A DNA stretch of 32,288 nucleotides, taken from the NCBI GenBank assembly GCA_003137135.1, contig PLFB01000245.1, positions 3,227 to 35,514 on the forward strand. Direction: 5' to 3'. Made by a program: the position numbers and the translations under genes. This DNA comes from Acetobacteraceae bacterium (GTDB taxonomy: Bacteria > Pseudomonadota > Alphaproteobacteria > Acetobacterales > Acetobacteraceae). How positions within the stretch are numbered: the first letter of the stretch is position 1; the number at the start of each line of letters is the position of its first letter. This document shows, piece by piece, positions 8,653 to 16,174 of this stretch. Under the pieces are notes generated by a model. The model searched no databases. It was not told the origin of the DNA and was given only the letters and a program-made list of their open reading frames with translations.

Positions 8653-9489
8653 ATGGATTTCCTGCACGCCGTCCTGTTCGCCATCCTCCAGGGCGCCACC
8701 GAGTTATTTCCCGTCAGCAGCCTCGGCCACGCCGTCATCGTCCCCAAACTGTTGCACTGGGGCATCGAGCAATCCTCCCCCGGCTTCCTGCCCTTCCTCG
8801 TCATGCTGCATCTCGGCACCGCGATCGGCATGCTGATCTATTTCTGGCGGGACTGGGCCGCCATGCTCCGCGGCGTCCTCGGCCGCGGCTACGCCGTCGA
8901 GGTCGCCGTCCAGCGCAACATCCTCGCCAAACTCGTCACCGCCACCATCCCCGTCGTCATCATCGCCTTCCTCGTCAAAAAACCCGTGGAGCACCTGTTC
9001 GACCGCCCCCGCATCGCCTGCCTCTTCCTCGTCGCCAACGCCGGCCTCCTGCTCCTCGGCGAATTTCTGCGCACCCGCGGCACCAAGCGGGACGACAACC
9101 TCACCTACACGGACGCCGTCATCATCGGCCTCTTCCAATGCCTCGCACTCCTTCCCGGCATCTCCCGCAGCGGTGCGGCCATCGTCGGGGCCTTGCGCCG
9201 CGGCATCGCGCACGAGGCCGCGGCCAAATTCTCCTTCCTCATCGGCACCCCCGCGATCTTCGCCGCCGCCGTCCTGGAAGTCCCCAAACTCGCCCACGCG
9301 CACGAACTCCACGCCTTGTTCGGCACCGCCCTCATCGCCGCCCTCATCTCCGGCCTGGTCGCCTTCGCCAGCACGGCGTTTTTGATGCGCTATTTCCGCG
9401 ACCACGATTCCTGGGCGCTAAAACCCTTCGCCTACTACTGCGCCGCCGCCGGCGCCGGCGCGTTCGTCCTCATTTCGATCGGGCTATGA
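8653..9489 (+). CDS. uppP: Undecaprenyl-diphosphatase (UppP/BacA)
   Basis: A 278-residue multispanning membrane phosphatase that recycles undecaprenyl pyrophosphate to the monophosphate carrier for peptidoglycan and other surface glycans; overexpression of the family gives bacitracin resistance. Motif 1 is LQGATELFPVSSLGHAV, with the family Q/E-xxx-E pattern. Motif 2 is LLPGISRSGAAIVGALRRG, in which the usual final Thr of PGxSRSxxT is Ala. I chose ATG 8653, preceded by GGGAG at 7 nt, over the in-frame ATG at 8599. Its stop TGA overlaps an ATG of the next frame (ATGA at 9486), and a family B repeat follows at once. Confidence 0.94.
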   Translation: MDFLHAVLFAILQGATELFPVSSLGHAVIVPKLLHWGIEQSSPGFLPFLVMLHLGTAIGMLIYFWRDWAAMLRGVLGRGYAVEVAVQRNILAKLVTATIPVVIIAFLVKKPVEHLFDRPRIACLFLVANAGLLLLGEFLRTRGTKRDDNLTYTDAVIIGLFQCLALLPGISRSGAAIVGALRRGIAHEAAAKFSFLIGTPAIFAAAVLEVPKLAHAHELHALFGTALIAALISGLVAFASTAFLMRYFRDHDSWALKPFAYYCAAAGAGAFVLISIGL

Positions 9490-10406
9490 TAAAAGTAAGA
9501 AAGCAAGAACTTCTTTTTTTGCAAAAAAAGAAGCAAAAAAACTCTCATTACCTGCGGGCTTTGGCACCGCGGCCGCCAAAGCCCGCAGGTAATAAAAGTT
9601 TTTTGCTTCTTTTTTTTAAAAAAGAAGTCCTTGCTTTCTTTCTTTGCTTTTTCCCCTTTGCGGCCCACGCCACCAACATTGCCGCCGTCCCCATCGGCCG
9701 CCAAAACCTCCCCTGGTGGCAAGCCCGCTTCACCACCACCCTCGCCGAGGCCAAAACCACCCCCAACGCGAAAATCATCTGGCTCGGCGACTCCATCACC
9801 CAGTTCTGGCAGCGCACTGGCCCCCACGGCTACGACAACATCCTGCCCATCTGGCAAAAATACTACGCCCCCTACAACGCGCTCGATTTCGGCTTTGTGG
9901 GTGACACCACCTCCAGCCTGCTCTGGCGCCTGGACCACGGCCAGGTCGCCAGCCTGCACCCTTCCCTCGCCATCATCCTCATCGGCGCCAACAATCTCGG
10001 CCACCCGCACTGGCCCGCCAGCCTCACCACTCCTGGCATCGAGGCGGTGGTCACCAAAACCCACACCCTCCTCCCCACCACCCACATCCTGCTGCTCGGC
10101 GTCCTCCCCTCCATCCGTTCCCCCTGGGTGGACACCCAAACGAAACTGATCAACCAGTCCCTGGCCCAGGCCTACGCCAACAATGCCACCGTGACCTTCA
10201 TCGACGTTTCCCCCGTCCTCACCACCAACGGCCACGCCGACCCCGCCCTCTACATCGACCCCAAAGAGACTCCGCCCCGTCCCGCCCTCCACCCCGACGC
10301 CGCTGGCATGTCCCGCATCGCCGCCTACCTCGCCCCCACCGTGCAGCACTTCGTCAGCCTGCCGTCAGTCGCCAGTCGTCAGTCGTCAGAACCTTCTGAC
10401 AACTGA
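9486..10406 (+). CDS. Secreted SGNH/GDSL hydrolase, start within a repeat
   Basis: An SGNH-fold esterase or acyl hydrolase. Block I is IIWLGDSITQFW (nucleophile Ser), block II FGFVGDTTSSLLWRL, block III LIGANNLGHP (normally GxND) and block V PALHPDAAGMSRIA, where the Asp of the usual DxxH is Pro. The start is uncertain. ATG 9486 overlaps the uppP stop, but its first roughly 40 codons translate a family B repeat. An alternative TTG at 9603 gives a neat signal peptide ending FFLCFFPFAAHA before TNIAAVP, also derived largely from the repeat. The last residues (SVASRQSSEPSDN) come from another palindromic repeat shared with trpF. The substrate is unknown. The fold call is sound, the start is not. 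Confidence 0.75.
   Translation: MIKVRKQELLFLQKKKQKNSHYLRALAPRPPKPAGNKSFLLLFFKKEVLAFFLCFFPFAAHATNIAAVPIGRQNLPWWQARFTTTLAEAKTTPNAKIIWLGDSITQFWQRTGPHGYDNILPIWQKYYAPYNALDFGFVGDTTSSLLWRLDHGQVASLHPSLAIILIGANNLGHPHWPASLTTPGIEAVVTKTHTLLPTTHILLLGVLPSIRSPWVDTQTKLINQSLAQAYANNATVTFIDVSPVLTTNGHADPALYIDPKETPPRPALHPDAAGMSRIAAYLAPTVQHFVSLPSVASRQSSEPSDN
9490..9655. repeat. T-tract palindromic repeat family B, copy 2 with 19-bp perfect stem
   Basis: A complete element: left T/A hairpin (about 9497-9540), a central perfect inverted repeat with arms ATTACCTGCGGGCTTTGGC (9547-9565) and its complement (9575-9593) around a 9-nt loop, then the mirrored right half (about 9595-9655) with AAAAGTTTTTTGCTTC. The central stem differs from those of copies 3 and 4, so outer halves are shared while centres vary. 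It sits directly after uppP and may terminate it. Confidence 0.9.
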
Positions 10407-10423
10407 CGACTGAAAACTGACGG
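10362..10423. repeat. 30-bp-arm palindrome shared by two convergent gene ends
   Basis: Left arm 10362-10391 and right arm 10394-10423 pair at 26 of 30 positions around a CC centre. The sequence is built from CAGTCGTCAGT-like tandem words, a type seen as a dispersed repeat in other genomes. The SGNH gene stops inside it (10404-10406) and trpF stops inside it from the other strand (10379-10381), so both C-termini are encoded by the repeat. A bidirectional terminator role is plausible, although there is no U-tract. Confidence 0.85.
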
Positions 10424-11041
10424 CTGCCTGGCATTGGCCACGAAGCGCCGCATGAGGGCGGGGGATTTGACGCCGGGCAGGCTTTCAACGCCGGAGGAGA
10501 CATCGACACCAGGGGCGCCGGACTGGGCGATCGCGATGGCGACATTGTCCGCGGTCAGCCCTCCGGCCAGCAGCCAGGGTACCGGGGCCTGCCAGTCTTT
10601 CGTAATCGTCCAGTCGATGCTGACCGCGTTGCCGCCCGGCCTTGTGGCGCCGGCGGGCGGCTTGGCCTCCACCACCAGACAGTCCAGGCCAGGCGCCTCC
10701 GCCGGCAGGTCCGCCGCGGTTTCCACACCAATGGCCCGCCCCACGCGGAGTCCGAAGTGGTTGCGCAGGTCCACGCAGCGCGGTTCGCTGGCGTAGATTT
10801 GCAGCCGGTCCAGGTGCATGGCGCCGAGCACGGCCTGAATTTGCCTATTGGTAGGCTCGACAAACAGCCCCACCCGCAGCGGCCCGCCCGCCTGCCGGGC
10901 CGACAGCGCCGCCGCCTGGCGCGCCGTCACATGCCGCGGCGAGCCCTGAAAAAACACGAACCCGATCAAATCCACCTGCAGTTCCACCGCGACATCGAAC
11001 GCCGCCTCGCTGTTGATCCCGCAGATTTTCACCCGTGTCAT
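10379..11041 (-). CDS. trpF: Phosphoribosylanthranilate isomerase
   Basis: A 220-residue TIM-barrel enzyme that converts N-(5'-phosphoribosyl)anthranilate to the 1-deoxyribulose form in tryptophan synthesis. The N-terminus MTRVKICGINSEAAFD holds the catalytic Cys. The phosphate-binding region PWLLAGGLTADNVAIAI and the Asp-containing strand GVDVSSGVESLPGVKSP are typical. The ATG at 11041 overlaps the pyrF stop by 4 nt. The natural end is probably near RRFVANARQ; the final residues SVFSRQLSEGSDD are translated from a palindromic repeat. In many alphaproteobacteria trpB follows trpF; here it does not, and the convergent SGNH gene comes next. Confidence 0.96.
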   Translation of the reverse strand: MTRVKICGINSEAAFDVAVELQVDLIGFVFFQGSPRHVTARQAAALSARQAGGPLRVGLFVEPTNRQIQAVLGAMHLDRLQIYASEPRCVDLRNHFGLRVGRAIGVETAADLPAEAPGLDCLVVEAKPPAGATRPGGNAVSIDWTITKDWQAPVPWLLAGGLTADNVAIAIAQSGAPGVDVSSGVESLPGVKSPALMRRFVANARQPSVFSRQLSEGSDD

Positions 11042-11733
11042 AGGATGCTTTCGGCAATTCTGCGCGCAGCGTCCCCGGGGTCTGCCGCCCGCGTAATCGG
11101 CCGCCCCACCACAATATAATCCGCCCCGGCGTCAATTGCGGCCCGCGGCGTCATCACCCGCGCCTGGTCGCCCACCTCCGCGCCCTCCGGCCTGATACCC
11201 GGCACCACCAAAATCGGCGTTTCGCCAAACGCATCCCGCAGCACCGCAATCTCGTGCGCCGCGCATACCAGCCCGTCCGCCCCCGCCGCCAGCGCCAGCC
11301 GCCCCAGCCGCAGCACCTGCTGCGTCGCCCCGCCGGCCACGCCGACGCTGGCGAGCGCGCTCGCATCCAGGCTGGTCAGCACCGTCACCGCCAAAATCTT
11401 CGGCCGCCCGGCGCCCGAAACCTCCGCCGCCTCGCGCGCCGCGGCGATCATCGCCGCCCCGCCGGCGGCGTGAACAGTCAACATCTTTACCCCCAATGGC
11501 GCCAAAGACCGGACCGCGCCAGCAACGGTATTCGGAATATCATGCAATTTAAGGTCGAGGAAAAGCGGGACGTCATTAAAAATTGCAACCGCCTCCGGGC
11601 CCCGCGCCAAAAACAGTTCCAGCCCCAGTTTCATCAGCCCGCTATACGGCGCGGTTTCCTTCACCAGAGCAGTCGCGCGCAAAAAATCGGCCGTATCGAT
11701 GGCCGTGATCAGCCGCCGCCGCGGCAAGGTCAT
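11038..11733 (-). CDS. pyrF: Orotidine 5'-phosphate decarboxylase
   Basis: A 231-residue TIM-barrel enzyme that decarboxylates OMP to UMP, the last step of pyrimidine synthesis. The catalytic Asp-Lys-Asp set lies in LFLDLKLHDIPNTVAGAV. The phosphate loop near the end is VTPGIRPEG-like (VVPGIRPEGAEVGDQ), followed by DYIVVGRPITRAADP. It begins at ATG 11733, overlapping the lapA stop (ATGA), and ends overlapping the trpF start. The run ihfB-lapA-pyrF-trpF with 4-nt overlaps indicates one transcript with coupled translation. Confidence 0.97.
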   Translation of the reverse strand: MTLPRRRLITAIDTADFLRATALVKETAPYSGLMKLGLELFLARGPEAVAIFNDVPLFLDLKLHDIPNTVAGAVRSLAPLGVKMLTVHAAGGAAMIAAAREAAEVSGAGRPKILAVTVLTSLDASALASVGVAGGATQQVLRLGRLALAAGADGLVCAAHEIAVLRDAFGETPILVVPGIRPEGAEVGDQARVMTPRAAIDAGADYIVVGRPITRAADPGDAARRIAESIL

Positions 11734-12020
11734 CGCGCCGGAACCGCCGGCGGCGCCGCCAATTTCCCTTCCAGCTCCGCGACCTTTTTCTCCGCCTTCT
11801 GCGCCCGCCTATGCGCCCCCACGCGCTTCGGCAAATGCGCCGCCAGCCCCGCCAAAAACCCCACCGCCAGCGCGATCAGCACCACCGCCGCCAGCGGCAC
11901 CGCCACGATCACGATGCCGAACGGCCAATAATTCAAATCCACCGGCTGCCGATTCGACAAAAAGAACAACACCAGCACCAGCAGCAAAAATACCGAGACG
12001 ATCGTGCGAAATAATTTCAG
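11730..12020 (-). CDS. LapA/DUF1049-type small membrane protein
   Basis: About 96 residues. Two membrane helices ([14 protein letters not shown] and [19 protein letters not shown]) flank [14 protein letters not shown], the signature of the lipopolysaccharide assembly protein A (LapA, DUF1049) domain; a charged helical tail follows ([16 protein letters not shown]). No ATG fits. A CTG at 12020 overlaps the ihfB stop as CTGA, with GGAGG 9 nt upstream, and gives the normal N-terminal basic stretch KLFRT; the next option is TTG at 11987, which would cut into helix 1. The stop overlaps the pyrF ATG. In this position in alphaproteobacteria a LapA-like gene is common; it likely acts in envelope lipopolysaccharide control. 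Confidence 0.83.
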   Translation of the reverse strand: MKLFRTIVSVFLLLVLVLFFLSNRQPVDLNYWPFGIVIVAVPLAAVVLIALAVGFLAGLAAHLPKRVGAHRRAQKAEKKVAELEGKLAAPPAVPAR

Positions 12021-12340
12021 CTTTTCGATCCTCCGTTCTTCTTCGAACCGGGCAGGTTTATGGGCTTGTTGATGCGTTCACGCAATTCCTTGCCCGCCTT
12101 GAAGAATGGCACGGATTTTTGCGCCACATCCACCGTCTCCCCGGTGCGCGGGTTGCGCCCCGCCCGCGCGTTGCGGTGCTTGACGGTAAACGCGCCAAAC
12201 CCGCGCAATTCCACCCGCGCCCCGCGCGCCAGCGCCTCCGTCATTTCGTCAAAAAACGCTGCGACGATGCGCTCGACATCCCCCACCGTCAAATGCGGGT
12301 TATCCTCCGCCAATCCCGCGATCAGTTCCGAACGTGTCAT
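12017..12340 (-). CDS. ihfB: Integration host factor subunit beta
   Basis: A 107-residue HU/IHF-family protein that binds and bends DNA as a heterodimer with IhfA. The sequence [16 protein letters not shown] starts the dimer helices. [20 protein letters not shown] leads into the DNA-inserting arm with the Pro at its tip ([12 protein letters not shown]), followed by [18 protein letters not shown] chose ATG 12340, preceded by GGGAGA at 5 nt, over ATG 12361. A TTGACC on the minus strand upstream could be a -35 element, but the matching -10 is poor. It is the first gene of the overlapping ihfB-lapA-pyrF-trpF run. Confidence 0.96.
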   Translation of the reverse strand: MTRSELIAGLAEDNPHLTVGDVERIVAAFFDEMTEALARGARVELRGFGAFTVKHRNARAGRNPRTGETVDVAQKSVPFFKAGKELRERINKPINLPGSKKNGGSKS

Positions 12341-12426
12341 CCAAATCTCCCAGACATCCATTGATGCCAGGACGACATAATCAGGTCAATAACTGATTGT
12401 GTTCACACGGTTTTTTTTGAACGCCG

Positions 12427-12603
12427 CTAGACCGGCGCCGCCACCAGCCGGCGCCGCTTCTGGACCACCTGGCTTTGCCGAATCATCAGAAACCGACCGG
12501 ACCAAGACCGCGGCACCGTCCAAATCCCCTCGATCTCCGTGCGGTCCCCATTCAGCGTGCCCGCATACAGCACCGCGTGGCGTCGCCGTTCCCCTTGATA
12601 GGT
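12427..12603 (-). pseudogene. 5'-truncated gene remnant with WSGRFLMIR-type C-terminus
   Basis: Minus-strand frame of 58 codons plus TAG (12427-12429). It reads from TYQGERRRHAVLYAGTLN through GDRTEIEGIWTVPRSWSGRF and LMIRQSQVVQKRRRLVAAPV. The pattern YxGTL...IEGxWxxP..WSGxFLMIR is familiar from the C-terminal half of small alphaproteobacterial proteins of unknown function. An in-frame TAG (12604-12606) lies immediately upstream and no start codon with a ribosome site is present, so the front of the gene is missing. About 28 nt further upstream the family B repeat (12631-12781) begins, suggesting that the truncation is linked to that element. The function was never known; I am confident only that it is a remnant. 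Confidence 0.6.
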
Positions 12604-12630
12604 CTACCGAAAAATTAGCAAGTCAGACTC

Positions 12631-12781
12631 AAGTAAAGAAGCGCTTTTTTGAAAAAAAGCGCGCAAAAAACTTCTGATTCCCACGGCTTTTGAGCGGCCA
12701 TACTGTGGCCGCTCAAAAGCCTTGGGAATCAGAAGTTTTTTTGGTTACTTTTTTTTCAAAAAAAGTAACTGCTTCCTTCCT
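12631..12781. repeat. T-tract palindromic repeat family B, copy 3 with 29-bp stem
   Basis: Left half AGTAAAGAAGCGC, a T-tract, an A-tract and GCGC (12631-12670). The central inverted repeat has 29-nt arms 12671-12699 and 12707-12735 with one mismatch around the loop ATACTGT. The right half AGTTTTTTTGGTTAC, T/A-tract hairpin and GTAACTGCTTCCTTCC runs to 12781. The same centre and loop recur, decayed, at 26151-26291. It lies just downstream of the Kef stop (12785), so it can also act as its terminator. Confidence 0.92.
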
Positions 12782-12784
12782 CGC

Positions 12785-14545
12785 CTAAAATTCCCGATCC
12801 GACTCAAACAAATCCATCAGCTCCTGCGCCGCCTCATACGTGGTCTGGATCAACTTCCCCTCGTCATGCGCAAACGCCCGGCTCTCCACCAGAATCCGCT
12901 CGTCATGCGCCTCGAACAGCGCAATCGCCCGCTCCGCCTGGCTCTTGCCGATCCCAAGCTCCGCCATCGTCAACGCCGTCAGCCGCAGGCTGGAGAAATA
13001 GGTCTCCCGAATAATATGCTCGATCCCGAGATCCATCAGCAAATGCACATGCCGCCGGTTGCGCGCCCGCGCCACGATCGCCAGGTCCGGAAATTTTCGC
13101 CGCACCATCTGCGCCGTTTTCAGCGAGGCATCCATGTCATCCAGCGCGATCACCAGCACCTTGGCATCCTGCGCGCCGGCCGCGCGCATCACCTCCTCGC
13201 GCGCCGGATCGCCGTAAAACACTTTTGTGCCGAACCGCCGCACCACGTCCACCTGCTCCTGGTTCTGGTCCAGCGCGGTAAACGCAATCTTCTGCGCGGA
13301 GAGAATCCGCCCCACGATCTGCCCCATCCGCCCGAACCCGCAGATGATCACCGGCGTCACCCCGTCATCGATCTTATCAAACGGCCGCGCCGCCGGCCGC
13401 GCCAGCCGCGGCTGCACCAAAATCTCGGCGGCGGAGAACAATACCGGCGTCACCATCATCGAAAGTGCGACCACCAGCGTCGCCATATCCGCGATGTGCT
13501 TGTCCAGCGCCCCGCTCGCCACCGCCGCGCCGAACAGCACGAAACTGAACTCACTCCCCTCCGGCAGCGCCAGCCCAAACCGCAGCGCCGGCCCCACCAG
13601 CCGCCGCCGCGTAAAGCTCACGCCAAACGCCACCATTGCCTTCAGCCCCACCAGCCCGACCACCAGCACCAGAATCTCCAGCGGCTGATGTAACGCGAGG
13701 GAAAGATCGGCCGACATCCCCACCGAGATGAAAAAGAACCCCAGCAACAACCCCTCGAACGGCTCGATATCCGCCTGAATCTCGTGCCGGTATTCCGAAT
13801 CCGACACCAGCACGCCCGCCATGAACGCCCCCAGCGGCGCCGACAACCCGCCCCAATTCGCCAGCGCCGCCGTCCCGATCACCAACAGCAGCGCCGTCGC
13901 GGTAAACATTTCTGGCACCCTGGTCCCGCCGATAATGCGAAACAGCGGCCGCAGCAAAAAACTCCCGCCCACCAGGATTGCCGCAATCACCCCAATGCCG
14001 CGGAAAAAATCCGCAATCGAAACCTGCTCCGAAAAATTCGATCCGCCGGCCAGCAGCGGCACCAGCGCCACCACCGGAATCGCGGTAATATCCTGAAACA
14101 GCAGCACCGCGAACGCATCCCGCCCGGCAATCGAAGGCAACAGATTCCGCTCCCCCAGCATCGGCAGCACGATCGCGGTCGAAGACAGCGCCAGCCCAAT
14201 CCCCAACAGCCCCGCCCCCGTCCAGGCCAGCCCGAAAAAATGCGCCACCCCGGCGATCAGCACCGCCGTCGGCACCATCTGCCCCAGCCCCATCCCGAAC
14301 ACGGCTTTCCTGAGAATCCAAAGCCGATGCGGCCTTAACTCCAGCCCAATCAGAAACAGCAGCATCACCACGCCGAGTTCGGAAACGTCGGCAATCTGCC
14401 CCACATTATTAACCAGCCGCAGCCCCGAAGGCCCAATCACCACCCCCGCCCCCAGATACCCCAAAATACTCCCCATCCCCGCCCGCCGCGACAACGGCAC
14501 AGCAATCACAGTCGCGGCCAACAATATCACAAGGGTAATCAGCAT
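12785..14545 (-). CDS. Kef-type monovalent cation:proton antiporter (CPA2) with TrkA-N domain
   Basis: A 586-residue inner-membrane antiporter. Residues 1 to about 380 form the Na+/H+ exchanger-type transmembrane domain (twelve or so helices; early signature FLIGLELRPHRLW, later LGAFMAGVLVSDSEYR). From about 395 to 520 there is a cytoplasmic TrkA-N/RCK nucleotide-binding domain with VIICGFGRMGQIVGRIL and ALDQNQEQVD. The C-terminus is a charged tail. By family it exchanges K+ (or Na+) for H+ and is gated by NAD(H) or thiol conjugates; whether it is nearer KefB or KefC cannot be said. No KefF/KefG-type partner is adjacent. Start ATG 14545, end just before a family B repeat. Confidence 0.92.
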   Translation of the reverse strand: MLITLVILLAATVIAVPLSRRAGMGSILGYLGAGVVIGPSGLRLVNNVGQIADVSELGVVMLLFLIGLELRPHRLWILRKAVFGMGLGQMVPTAVLIAGVAHFFGLAWTGAGLLGIGLALSSTAIVLPMLGERNLLPSIAGRDAFAVLLFQDITAIPVVALVPLLAGGSNFSEQVSIADFFRGIGVIAAILVGGSFLLRPLFRIIGGTRVPEMFTATALLLVIGTAALANWGGLSAPLGAFMAGVLVSDSEYRHEIQADIEPFEGLLLGFFFISVGMSADLSLALHQPLEILVLVVGLVGLKAMVAFGVSFTRRRLVGPALRFGLALPEGSEFSFVLFGAAVASGALDKHIADMATLVVALSMMVTPVLFSAAEILVQPRLARPAARPFDKIDDGVTPVIICGFGRMGQIVGRILSAQKIAFTALDQNQEQVDVVRRFGTKVFYGDPAREEVMRAAGAQDAKVLVIALDDMDASLKTAQMVRRKFPDLAIVARARNRRHVHLLMDLGIEHIIRETYFSSLRLTALTMAELGIGKSQAERAIALFEAHDERILVESRAFAHDEGKLIQTTYEAAQELMDLFESDREF

Positions 14546-14930
14546 GACTCTGAACTAGGGGCAGCCGAACTCAGGAAGCAAGCCCTTCCGCCGCTGTAGG
14601 GTAGGGTGCTCTTCCGCACCCCACCTCTCCCGTGTCGCGAAGCAGACCGCTGAATGCAGACCCGTCAGATGGGTGGCGCTCGTGCGAAACCCCATCATTC
14701 AACGCCCCCTGATCACCAGCGAGCCGCCCTTCGTTATCCACCCCCCACGTAACAACTCCCCCACCGCAAATCCCACCACCTTCGCAACAACCCCACCGCC
14801 CGCCTAAACCTTTCAACACCGCCTCAATCTGTTACAATTCCCCCGAGAACTGTATCAAATTTCCCAATTGTTAGCGGTGTTACAAATTTGTTACAATCTA
14901 TTCTTTCACCGGAACACCGGCAAGACGATC
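14546..14930. other. Intergenic region with repeat debris and TGTTACA motifs
   Basis: I see no convincing gene in these 385 bases; an 82-codon minus-strand frame has no start signal and repetitive, Gly-rich translation. 14590-14705 contains sequence like the common intergenic repeat words TAGGGTGC and GCGAAACCCCATCATTC; a related stretch lies at 18518-18552. 14820-14930 is AT-rich and carries CTGTTACA and TGTATCAA (14829-14857) and two TGTTACA words flanking AATT (14878-14895). The Kef promoter should lie in this region. Confidence 0.6.
14829..14857. repeat. CTGTTACA inverted-repeat motif, copy 1
   Basis: CTGTTACA (14829-14836) and TGTATCAA (14851-14858 region) form an imperfect inverted repeat with a spacer of 14. 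Nearby, TGTTACAAATTTGTTACA (14878-14895) contains the 10-bp palindrome ACAAATTTGT. The motif recurs at 16146-16174 and 16491-16519 inside the same island. It is probably an operator or other protein-binding site; function unknown. Confidence 0.55.
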
Positions 14931-15296
14931 CTAGTTCCCTCCAAAGAAATTTTGGAATCGTCGCAAAAGACCACCTGAAAACGAGCCCGCCATGTTGGCT
15001 ATCCTAACCCAGTGTTCCAACAGTTTTTGATACACTTTACCTAATTCTGTAGCATGGCGCGATGTGACGTCAAAATTTGGCTGGGGTTGACGCTGAAGAC
15101 GGGATCGACTCTTTTTTGTAAACTTCCTAAAGCTGAGCGCGTAATTCCTTTCCACGTTGGTTGAGTTGAATTGTGATCTTTGCGAAACTAGCAAACATGT
15201 CTGAGCCTTCGTCATAGCGTTATCATCGGCGTAGGCGTATGCTGGTATTATCAGTAGAAAAACAAAAGCGGCGGTCTTCTAAATTTGGTTGATCAT
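14931..15296 (-). pseudogene. Small secreted protein gene broken by an in-frame TAG at codon 6
   Basis: The frame begins at ATG 15296, which overlaps the stop of the upstream gene (ATGA), and reads MINQI, then TAG (15279-15281), then KTAAFVFLLIIPAYAYADDN. That last stretch is a typical Sec signal peptide with an AYA or AYADD cleavage region. It continues for about 95 residues (AMTKAQTCLLVSQRSQFNS and so on, ending RFQNFFGGN). The signal peptide cannot be made as one piece unless the TAG is read through. I do not recognise the family; the mature part is basic and has no clear domain. The reading of one nonsense mutation in an otherwise coupled gene pair is inferred from the overlap and the intact signal sequence. 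Confidence 0.65.
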
Positions 15297-16100
15297 TGAT
15301 TATTCTCTTGAAAATCAATCTGGTCACACGGCAAATTGCCGTCGAACGGGGGACAGCTCATTTCAAATTTGATGATAAATGGAATTAGATAATTTGAATC
15401 TGATGAAACCCGGATAGCCATTAAATCTATCAAGTAGGCTGGCCCTGGATCATTTATCATTTCAATCAGACCATCGGTAGGCAGACGCGACAAGGTGCTC
15501 AAATCGTTCGGGGAATATCTGGTGGCGTTCAAAATCTCCGTTCCAAGACCTCTATGATCAGCTGGCGTCCGGTATTGCAACTGTGAATCAGAGGTGTAAT
15601 TCAGCGTGTCTGTGCCAAATCGAGGGACAAGACTTTCGCCTTCTAATAACGAACCCTGCTGCTGTGCCGACTTCAAAAAATCTGATTTAGAACAAATTTT
15701 CTGGAAGTATTGGGAACAATATCGCCGCACGAAACTGACCCCTGGCCCAGTTTCAGCGGAACCCGCCATCATTACAATCGCCGGCCCTGTATCGGTATCG
15801 CCGGTCTGCGGGCTGGCCCAAAGTGAGCCAATAGCATTGCCCCACTCACCTCCGCATTTCCATCCGCGTGGTGCTAAAAATCCCAAACCGTGGCCCAACG
15901 TACAGCGCCAATTTCGCGGCGGCTGCCGGCGGCATGTCAACTGTAATGGGATGGCCGGACGGCGGATCGATAGGTCCCGCCATATCATTGCCCGGGCATC
16001 CGACGAACGGAATCGTGCTTGATGCCAGGGCTGGCAATGCCGGAAACCCCCAAACACCAAGAGCGACTAAAACCATAGTCCAACGAAATAAATTCGACAT
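15293..16100 (-). pseudogene. Conserved hypothetical exported protein with a frameshift
   Basis: The first frame starts at ATG 16100 with a clear signal peptide (MVLVALGVWGFPALPALASS), then TIPFVGCPGNDMAGPIDPP, and runs to LALYVG. A surplus G or C within 15891-15896 then throws it into a frame that stops at 15846. Removing one base joins it to GHGLGFLAPRGWKCGGEWG and on to LQYRTPADHRGLGTEIL, with a stop at 15293. The LAPRGWxCxGxxG and YRTPAHxxGLGT segments are hallmarks of a widespread family of exported proteins of unknown function. The repaired protein would be 268 residues. It may be a true pseudogene or an assembly error. It overlaps the next small gene by ATGA. Confidence 0.78.
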
Positions 16101-16145
16101 GAAGTGGCCTGGTGTCGCTGAAATTTTCGGAGTTAGTCATCAACT

Positions 16146-16174
16146 CTGTTACACGATATCCAATTCGGTATCAG
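16146..16174. repeat. CTGTTACA inverted-repeat motif, copy 2
   Basis: CTGTTACA (16146-16153), 13-nt spacer, GGTATCAG (16167-16174). It matches copy 3 (16491-16519) at 23 of 29 positions. It covers the stop codon of the 94-residue hypothetical gene and lies about 45 nt upstream of the frameshifted exported-protein gene, so it could be an operator for the latter. Confidence 0.6.

Noticed and set aside
14571-14819. Minus-strand 82-codon open frame upstream of the Kef gene
   Set aside because: Gly/Cys-rich translation without a ribosome site, overlapping common intergenic repeat words; not a gene.
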